Part shown: positions 56,712-64,000 of the stretch, piece by piece
Layout of the letters: each line of letters begins with the position of its first letter
Numbering within the stretch: position 1 is the stretch's first letter
Source of the DNA: Arachis hypogaea
Taxonomy: Eukaryota > Streptophyta > Magnoliopsida > Fabales > Fabaceae
DNA: 64,000 nucleotides
NCBI RefSeq assembly: GCF_003086295.3
Contig: NC_092051.1
Span: 80,050,445-80,114,444, forward strand
Direction: 5' to 3'
Notes under the pieces: generated by a model
The model's database searches: none
What the model was told of the DNA's origin: nothing
What the model saw: the letters and a program-made list of their open reading frames with translations, nothing else
Made by a program: the position numbers and the translations under genes

Positions 56712-57816
56712 GGTGGACCCATTCCTTAATCTCCTTGTCTAATTATTTTTTCTGTTTTCGTTCTCTATGCTTTATGTTTATTTATGTTTGTGTCTGTACT
56801 ACATGATCATTAGTGTCTAGTGTCTATGTCTTAAAGCTATGAATGTCCTATGAATCCATCACCTTTCTTAAATGAAAAATGTTTTTAATCACAAAAGAAC
56901 AAGAAGTACATGATTTCAAATTCATCCTTGAAATTAGTTTAATTATTTTGATGTGGTGACAATACTTTTTGTTTCTCTAAATGAATGCTTGAACAGTGCA
57001 TATGTCTTTTGAATTTGTTGTTTATGAATGTTAAAATCGTTGGCTCTTGAAAGAATGATGAAAAAGGAGAAATGTTATTTGATAATCTGAAAAATCATAA
57101 AATTGATTCTTGAAGCTAGAAAAAGCAGTGAAAAGCAAAGGCTTGCGAATAAAAAAATGGCAAAAAAAAATAATAAAAAAAGCAAGCAGAAAAAACCAAG
57201 AGCTCTTTAAACCAAAAGGCAAGAGCAAAAAAGCCAGTAACCCTTTAAACTAAAAGGCAAGGGTAAAAAGGATCCAAGGCTTCCAGCATCAGTGGATAGG
57301 AGGGCCCACAGGAATAAAATCCTGGCCTAAGCGGCTAAACCAAGCTGTCCCTAACTATGTGCTTGTGGTGTGAAGGTGTCAAGTGAAAAGCTTGAGACTG
57401 AGCGGTTAAAGTCGTGATCCAAAGCAAAAAGAGTGTGCTTAAGAACCCTGGACACCTCTAATTGGGGACTCTAGCAAAGCTGAGTCACAATCTGAAAAGG
57501 TTCACCCAGTTATGTGTCTGTGGCATTTATGTATCCGGTGGTAATACTGGAAAACAAAGTGCTTAGGGCCACGGCCAAGACTCATAAAGTAGCTGTGTTC
57601 AAGAATCAATATACTAAACTAGGAGAATCAATAACACTATCTGGATTCTGAGTTCCTATAGATGCCAACCATTCTGAACTTCAAAGGATAAAGTGAGATG
57701 CCAAAACTATTCAGAGGCAAAAAGCTACTAGTCCCGCTCATCTAATTGGAGATAAGTTTCATTGATATTTTGGAATTTATAGTATATTCTCTTCTTTTTA
57801 TCCTATTTGATTTTCA
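56712..57816 (+). other. 3' UTR of element D
   Basis: Collinear with the 3' UTRs of A and B. A small duplication of AGCC...TTTAAACyAAAAGGCAA occurs near 57195-57265. CCGCTCATC at 57734-57742 can pair with GATGAGTGG at the LTR start through one G-U pair. Confidence 0.65.
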
Positions 57817-57854
57817 GTTGTGTGGGGACAAGCAACAATTTAAGTTTGGTGTTG
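57817..57854 (+). promoter_or_regulatory. GGGA-loop hairpin and polypurine-tract region of D (copy 2)
   Basis: GTTGTGTG-GGGA-CAAGCAAC (one mismatch, one wobble), then AATTTAAGTTTGGTGTTG, abutting the LTR. Confidence 0.8.
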
Positions 57855-59226
57855 TGATGAGTGGATAATTTATACGCTTTTTGGCATTATTTTTACATAG
57901 TTTTTAGTATGTTTTAGTTAGTTTTTATTATATTTTTATTAGTTTTTAAATAAAAATCACATTTCTAGAATTTACTATGAGTTTGTGTGTTTTTCTGTGA
58001 TTTCAGGTATTTTCTGGCTCAAATTGAGGGACCTGAGCAAAAATCTGATTTAGAGGGTGAAAAAGGACTGCAGATGTTGTTGGATTCTGACCTCCCTGCA
58101 CTCGAAGTGGATTTTTTGGAGCTACAAAAACCCAATTGGCACGCTCTCATATGCGTTGGAAAGTAGACATCCAGGGCTTTCCAGCAATATATAATAGTCC
58201 ATACTTTGCCCAAGTTATGATGACGTAAATTGGCGTTTAACGCCAAGTTTTTACCCTATTGTGGTGTTAAACGCCAGAAACAGGTTGCAAACCAGAGTTA
58301 AACGCCAGAAACAGGCTACAACCTGGCGTTTAACTCCAAAAAAAGTCTCTACACGTGTAAAGCTCAATGCTCAGCCCAAGCACACACTAAGTGGGCCCCG
58401 AAAGTGGATTTCTGCACTATCTGCACTTAGTTACTTATTTTCTGTAACCCTAGCTACTAGTTTAGTATAAAAACAATTTTTAGAGATTTATTTTGCATCT
58501 GATAACATTTTACACGTTTCATATTGTATTTCTGACGGCATGAGTCTCTAAACCCATGGTTGGGGGTGAAGAGCTCTGTTGTGTCTTGATGAATTAATGC
58601 AATTACTTCTGTTTTCTATTCAATCATGCTTGTTTCTGTTCTAAGATACTCGCTTGTATTTAACCGTGATGGATGTGATGAATGTGGTATTCCGAGTAGG
58701 ATCTGGGATGGGATGACTGTGAAGAGCTTTAAACTCATGAGTGCTGGGCGTAGTGACAGACGCAAAAGGATCAATGGATCCTATTCCAACATGAGTGAGA
58801 ATCAACAGATGATTAGCCGTGCGGTGACAGTGCATTTGGACCATTTTCACTGAGAGGACGGATGGTAGCCATTGACAACGGTGATCCACCATCATACAGC
58901 TTGCCATAGATGGAGCCTTGCGTGCGTGAAGAAGAAGACAGTAGGAAAGCAGAGATTCGAAAGACAGAGCATCTCCAAATCCTCAATCTGTTCTCCATTA
59001 CTGCATAACAAGTATTATTTATTTTATGCTATTTACTCTTCATAAATATAATCACTCTTATCATTGATTTCCCGACTAAGAATTACAAAATAGCCATAGC
59101 TTGCTTCAAGCCGACAATCTCCGTGGGATCGACCCTTACTCACGTAAGGTATTACTTGGACGACCCAGTGCACTTGCTGGTTAGTGGTACAAGTTGTGAA
59201 AAGTGTGATTTACAATTCGTGCACCA
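57855..59226 (+). repeat. 3' LTR of element D, with internal deletion
   Basis: 1,372 bp. About 170 bp present in the 5' LTR (roughly 49172-49350) are missing at about 58680, where GTGATGA joins ATGTGGTATTCCGAG. Palindromes at 58228-58338. The right end is confirmed by TTGGG. Confidence 0.92.
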
Positions 59227-59243
59227 TTGGGTTGCCTCCCAAC
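59227..59243 (-). other. Post-pol-type hairpin of element E, split by D
   Basis: Minus strand GTTGGG-AGGCAA-CCCAAC once D is removed (the final C comes from G48341). D entered at the CCCAA arm, so its target duplication is that arm. Confidence 0.8.
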
Positions 59244-59262
59244 AAGTGCTCTTTTAGTGTCA

Positions 59263-60693
59263 TTAGCTTGACCTGTTGTTCTTCACTTTCTTCCTCTTCT
59301 TCCAGTTTGTTAAGAGGAATGACCTCAAGGGGAGAGATGAACCAGCTAGTGTCCCCTGCTTTGGCCTCTCCTCAGCAAGCTTCCTTTTGTTAATGGCTTG
59401 ATTGAGCTTGCTTGCTGGATCAAGGGTAGGATTGGTGCTTTTGTTAGTTGCCTTCACTTCTTGGATATCAGTACTTGGTGGTTGTGTGATGGTTGGAGCT
59501 TTATCTTCATTAAAAGCCTCTTGAATTGGTGGTTCCATGAGCCCTTCTTCTATGCATCTTTCTGCTTCACTTGAGTTTGGATCTCCTTGATTGTCTTCCT
59601 CACTTTCTTGTTCTTCCACTTCCTCCCTTCCACTCAATATTTGACTTAATAGCTCTTTCATGGAGGAGGTTTGTTATTCTTCCCAAGATTTCTTCACCTC
59701 CTCTTCATATCTTTCAATCACAGATTCAAGTGTTGAGAGTTTTTGGTTCAGGGGAGTTTGTAGAGGTTGTGAGTTTTCATGTTCCTTTGTCATCTCAAGT
59801 GGCTTCTGTAGATATGCAATTTCAGGTTCAAATGCCTCCTCCAACTCATTCTTTATTAACATTTTGCTTGACACAGGGGCCTCTTCATCTTCCTTCTCCA
59901 CTTCTTCCTTTTTATCCACCAATTGATCTTCATCTTCCTTACTTAGCAATTCTCTGTTTCTTCTTGCTTGCTCCAAATATCCATTCATCTTATTGTAGAG
60001 GGTTTCTTGCCTTTTCCAAGATTATTCTTGTCTTTCAAAAAATTCTCTAGACTTTTGAAGGAGATCCTCTGAAGGTTGAGAGTAATTTTGTGGACATGAA
60101 TGTGTTGTAGTGAAGTTGTTTTGAGGGTTATGGAATGAATTTTGTGAGTTGTGGAATGAATTTTGTAGTTGTTGAGATGAGTTGTATGGATCTTGGAGGA
60201 AACTGTGTGTTGAAGCATAATCAAGAGATGATGTCTCTTGCTGAGTGTCATATGGAGCACCAGAATTCCCTTCCCAGCCATAGTTAGTGTTAGCATCGTA
60301 ATAGAATGATTTACTTTGTGGCTCTGGGAGGAAATTCCTTTCACTTGATTGTTTACACTCTTGTTGATATGCACAGGCACCATGAGAAAAATGCCATGAA
60401 TCATTTGGTGGTTCTGGATCATATCTCGTGTGAATTGCTTCATCATCTATCATTTCTTGGTGATATTCCCAGCCACCATTAGAATAATGACTCGAATCAT
60501 TTTGTGGTGATGGGAGATAACCCATATGATTCTCTTGCTCATCTTGTGGTTTTGAAGCATATTTCCATTGAGTGGAGTGCTCAGAATTTGCATTTTCTTG
60601 GTGATATTCTCAGCCACCATTAGAATAATCAATTGGTGATGGTGGGTAATATCCCATAAGATTTGTTTGATCACAAGATGAGTTGAACTCCAT
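59263..60693 (-). pseudogene. Single ORF of element E, Gln/Asn-rich, unknown function
   Basis: ATG at 60693 (MEFNSSCDQTNLMGYY), about 476 codons with stops near 60609, 60021, 59673 and 59662. The N-terminal half has two copies of a unit MGY(Y/L)P.SP..DYSNGG.EYHQE, then a Ser/Asn/Gln/His-rich stretch (NSFHNSQNSFHNPQNNF). The C-terminal half is charged and helical (SREFFERQE, MNGYLEQARRNRELLSKEDED, EVEEQESEEDNQGD). No gag, zinc finger or enzyme motif. General layout (Tyr/Gln-rich N-terminus, acidic helix) recalls the frame of H, but I cannot claim homology. Confidence 0.65.
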
Positions 60694-60870
60694 TTGAATT
60701 TTGTAAAACACAACACCAATGAAAATCGAAATTACTCATATCAGAGATGAGAATTTCTTAGTGAGCCAAAAACACAAACACCTTGGTTTCAATCTAAAAC
60801 AGAAAACAAAAACAAAGAAAATGCTTGATCTAGACTTCTCACCCATTTAATCATTGTTGATCTAAATCAA
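60694..60870 (-). other. Short leader of element E
   Basis: Between primer site and ORF start; no further feature. Much shorter than the leaders of B, D and G. Confidence 0.5.
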
Positions 60871-60888
60871 TCCTCGGCAACGGTGCCA
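60871..60888 (-). other. Primer-binding site of element E
   Basis: Minus strand TGGCACCGTTGCCGAGGA, tRNA-Asp type with two G-to-A changes, six bases from the LTR end. Confidence 0.85.
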
Positions 60889-60894
60889 AAAACT

Positions 60895-62989
60895 TGATGG
60901 GTGGAAATCAGATTTCCACATAAAACTCACCGGCAAGTGGACCGGGTCGCATCAAGTAGTAATAACTCATAAGAGTGAGGTCGATCCCACAGGGATTGAC
61001 GGATCAAGCAACTTTAGTGAGTGATTAGTCTAGTCAAGCTAACATTGGTGAATTGAAGTGAAATTGAAGCAACAGAATGTAAATAGCAGTGAATTTAAAG
61101 TTGCAGAAAATAAATGAGTAGAATCTTAAAGAGGAAGAAATGTAAATTGATAGAATCTTAAATGATAAGAAATATAAATTGCATCAAATGTAAAGGGGGC
61201 TGGGTGCTGCGAAATTAAAGAAAGCAATAGATTAAGCAATTGAAAAGAACTTAAGAACAACCAACTGGAAATTTAAATTGCAGGAAGAATAAAGGAAGTT
61301 GGGTGTTGGGAACTAAAACAGGACTGAAAGATAAGAAGTGCAGTAAACTAAAGAGCTCTCAGATTATGAAATTCAGAAATAGATTGATTCAGTACCAAAA
61401 CAGAAATGTAGAAGTACAGAAGAATCAAAACAGCAAGAACTTAGATCATTCATGAAATTCCAGAAGAGAAATTGACAATGGCAGAAGAGAGAAAATAAAA
61501 CAAAAAGCAAAACTCAAATCTGATCTCCAATTCTTTAAAACTCAAAAAGGAAAATTAAAAAGGAGCTTTCTATTATACTTCTACTCCTATTGCTCTCTAA
61601 TGCAGCCAGCTTTTTTTCTAAAATAGAATAGATGCCTTTTTATAGGATTTTTCAAAAATAAAAATGAAATTAAAATTGAAAATAAAATTATAATTAAAAT
61701 GAAATTCCTAATCTAATTTATCCTTGTGCCTTTGAGTGATGTCAATTGGGCCTTGCTTGCTTTGGATTTGAATGAGAGAGGATCCGGATACATTTGGTGA
61801 CTAGGGTCTGTGAAGAATTTAGATCCAAGATGGCACTTGATGGCAAGGGTTAGGAGTGGCTTGGTGACACTCCCAGGAGAGTGCTCCGTTTGGTAAGTGA
61901 ACGTAGCGTTCTCTCTTGCCTTGTCCCAGGCTCCTGGGTTCCCCTTCGAGCCTTCCTTGTGACGAATTTCCTCTTTCCCATAGCGCTCAGTTGAGTAATG
62001 CAACGTAACGCTACTTTTATGCCTTGGTTTCCCTCTTCGATCCACGGGTCGTTCCCTTTTGAATGCTGCGCCTTGTTTTTTCTTTTGTGAAGCCCGAAAA
62101 CGTTGAAAGAGTTAATGTAGCGCTGGCCTTGCTTAGTGTCAAGCCTTCTTTGTAGCGCTCCGTGAAGAATTCCAACGTAGCGCTGCTTTTGCTTTTCTTC
62201 ACTAGCGCTTAATGAGAGAGCGCTGCGCTCAATTAGAGAGCGCTACTTCCTTTATTGCGCGTTACTCCTTGCTCCCTTGCTTTATATTGCATGCTTTCAT
62301 TAAAAGTGTTAATTCGTTAATCGTAGAAGCCAATGCAAGCATGTAATGCATTATCAATTGCTAATTGGCATAATTAATTAAAGCTTCATGCATGCTTTCA
62401 TTACATTTAATTAACTATGCCAATGCATTAACGTTGCATTCATCCAATTCTTTCTCAATTAAATGCATGCATGCTTTATTAATTAGTAATGCCATTTAAT
62501 GTAAAGCTCATTCATTTCATGCATGCTTTAGTTATTAATTCATGCATGCATAAGGCATAAATAATTAAATGCATGCATGCTTTCATTAATGCCTTGAAAT
62601 AATATTACTTGCATGCATCCATTGGCTTTATTAGCCAATTAATTTAGCGTTCACTTTTTGCAACGCCATGGTTTATTGGCTTAAATGCATGCATAAGGCA
62701 TTAATGCATGCCATGGCTTCATGGTCATAGGCCACGCTTTTAAAAGCGTGACCTAAGGCTCCAAAGTGTGCTTCAATTCCAAAATGTGCCCCAAAATTTC
62801 TCTTTTTTTCTTTTTAGCTTATTTTGTGCTTTTTTTCTTCTTTTCCTTCTTGTTTCCTACAAAATTTATAAAATCAAAAGATCAAAAAAATATACCAATT
62901 AAGCACAAAAGCATTCAATATTTAAGCACAAATCATCAATTTCTTGTATGAAAAATCATAGAAAAATATGACATGATGACATGTCATCA
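60895..62989 (-). repeat. 5' LTR of element E
   Basis: 2,095 bp, minus reading TGATGACATGTCATCA...CAGATTTCCACCCATCA. It holds a cluster of AGCGCT hexamers and related CpG-rich words at 61905-62265, the LTR palindrome set of this family, and CATGCATGC-rich sequence at 62400-62720. Confidence 0.92.
62115..62265 (-). repeat. AGCGCT array in the E 5' LTR
   Basis: TAGCGCTGG, TAGCGCTCC, GTAGCGCTGC, CTAGCGCTT, GAGCGCTGCGCTC and GAGCGCTAC in about 150 bp. Self-complementary core; the other LTR has the same words with CpG mutated. Confidence 0.8.
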
Positions 62990-62994
62990 GGAAC

Positions 62995-64000
62995 GGAGAA
63001 GGAAATGCCAATGATAATGCTGAGGGAAACGACGATAACACGGGAGTAGTTCCGATGACCTTGGCCACGTTCCTCAAGGTTCATCCGCCAACTTTCCAAG
63101 GGTCTACAAATCCTGTTGAAGCGGACCACTAGTTCCAGGCTATGGAGCGTTCTTTACAGGCGCAGCATGTTCCTCTTAATCAATATGTAGAGTTTGCCAC
63201 TTATCAGCTAGTGGGAGAGGCCCAGCCCTGGTGGCAAGCTGAGTGTCGTTTGCTATAGCTTCAAAACGCCGACATTCCATGGGAGGTGTTCCAAATGGCT
63301 TTCTACAAGAAGTATTTTCCTGAGTCTGCAAGGGAAGCGAAGAAAATGGAGCTAATGCAGCTGAAGCAAGGTTCCATCTCTGTGGCTGAGTACACCAACA
63401 AGTTCGAAGAGCTTTGTAGGTTTTCTCGAGTGTGTCAGGGTGACCAGGAGACTTTTGAGAGCTAGAGGTGCATTAAGTACCAAAGGGGTTTGAAGGACAA
63501 TATTATGACTGTTGTGGCTCCTATGGAGATCCGTGTCTTCTCCGACTTGGTGAATAAGGCTAGAGTAGTGGAGGAGTATGCCAAAACCGTGGCGGCATCT
63601 AAGGATTCTCATAGAGGGAGTTCTAGTCATGGGCATGGCAAGTACTTTCATCCGAGGGGACAAAACTTCATGAGAGGAAGATATGTGCCTCAAGGTCAAG
63701 GAGGCTTCAGAAAGAACACACGTGACCAGATTCAGCGTAGCAAAGGGAGAGGAAATCATACTATGAGGTCTTCGGATTTAGCTTGTGATCGTTGTGGACA
63801 TTTTCATCCATATGACTCTTGCAAGATTGGTATAGATGGGTGCTTCAACTGTGGCCTGCCTGGTCATTTTGCGAGGGATTGCACTCGTGAGAGGAATCAT
63901 AATGCGGGCCAGAGTCAGCATCAAGGTCGGGTCTTTGCTGTGAATGCCAAAGATGCTTCTAAGGTGGATCCGTTGATGAGAGGTATATGTCTAATTGGTG
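62995..64000 (+). pseudogene. gag: Element F gag (continued), with zinc knuckle, three stops
   Basis: In phase with 44508-44690. Blocks VPMTLATFLKVHPPTFQGS, MERSLQAQHVPLNQYVEFATYQLVGEAQPWWQAE, VFQMAFYKKYFPESAREAKKMELMQLKQGS, VAEYTNKFEELCRFS. Zinc knuckle CFNCGLPGHFARDC at 63841-63882 (C-x2-C-x4-H-x4-C), preceded by CDRCGHFHPYDSC. Stops: TAG near 63129 (DH.FQ), near 63257 (RLL.LQ) and near 63463 (ES.RC); the first and third are consistent with TGG-to-TAG and the second with CAG-to-TAG. It runs to the window edge toward protease (DPLMRGICLIG). Confidence 0.88.

Larger units (their letters stand above)
48347..59226 (+). mobile_element. Element D: full-length Athila-like retrotransposon inserted in E
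   Basis: 10,880 bp, LTRs 48347-49890 and 57855-59226, perfect 5-bp target duplication TTGGG (48342-48346 and 59227-59231). Collinear with B throughout: gag, protease, RT, RNase H, integrase, hairpin, palindromes, module, 3' ORF remnant, 3' UTR, module. Many stops, at least two frameshifts and a changed integrase Glu. It defines the LTR ends used for A, G and I. Confidence 0.95.
44691..62989 (-). mobile_element. Element E: non-autonomous LTR element in F gag, carrying D
   Basis: LTRs 44691-46713 and 60895-62989, target duplication GGAAC (44686-44690 and 62990-62994). About 7.4 kb without D. tRNA-Asp type primer site, one broken frame, post-pol-type hairpin, 3' UTR and two AGGA/GGGA modules, but no gag or pol domain. 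A third LTR family, unlike A/B/D/G and unlike C/H. Confidence 0.92.
40762..64000 (+). mobile_element. Element F: Ty3/gypsy element (Del/Tekay-like), 5' part, interrupted by E
   Basis: A 3.5-kb 5' LTR, initiator tRNA-Met primer site and gag; E splits gag at 44690. The element runs out of the window in gag. The primer type, long LTR and gag with VHPPTF / WWQAE / zinc knuckle blocks fit the Del/Tekay chromovirus branch; pol and chromodomain cannot be seen, so the lineage is an inference. Confidence 0.8.

Overview
This window looks like plant repeat DNA with no cellular gene that I can support. It is almost entirely a nest of long terminal repeat (LTR) retrotransposons of the Ty3/gypsy class. The commonest LTR begins TGATGAGCGGATAATTTATACGC. 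From memory this resembles abundant LTRs of peanut (Arachis), so a legume genome, probably Arachis, is my inference. Every open frame is a retroelement gene, and nearly all are broken by stops or frameshifts.

Layout. (1) Positions 1-6387: element A, plus strand, cut by the left window edge, without reverse transcriptase or integrase core. (2) 6388-21823: element G, minus strand, same family as A. A interrupts it at 6388. Element H interrupts its gag (7903-17867, minus, target-site duplication AGGAC). H carries a one-LTR fragment, I (9543-11157). (3) 21824-21891: a 68-base spacer. (4) From 21892: element C, plus strand, a pol-bearing Athila-like element. B interrupts it inside reverse transcriptase (27228-38544, duplication CCCGA/CCCAA), and F interrupts its 3' untranslated region at 40762. 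(5) F is the only element primed by initiator tRNA-Met (the others use a tRNA-Asp type site). It has an LTR of about 3.5 kb, and its gag is split by E (44691-62989, minus, duplication GGAAC). E is interrupted by D (48347-59226, plus, duplication TTGGG). The deepest chain is C > F > E > D.

How the parts relate. B and D carry gag, protease, reverse transcriptase, RNase H and integrase but have lost most of a 3' open frame. A and G share LTR type and non-coding ends with B and D. They have gag and protease fused directly to what looks like an integrase C-terminal fragment, and A keeps the 3' frame. H, with one frame of unknown function, shares LTR terminus and end structures with the pol-bearing C. 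E encodes one glutamine/asparagine-rich frame and no enzymes. The picture is of autonomous lineages with parasitic partners that share cis-acting signals.

Most interesting signals. Across families whose sequences differ, the same RNA/DNA architecture recurs: a hairpin just after the last pol-type frame, with compensatory stem changes; then a cluster of family-specific GC-rich palindromes; then a hairpin with an AGGA/GGGA loop followed by a TTTAAGTKTGG tract, present twice per element, the second copy abutting the 3' LTR; and an LTR start that forms one arm of an inverted repeat. These come from reading by eye and have not been folded or aligned computationally.
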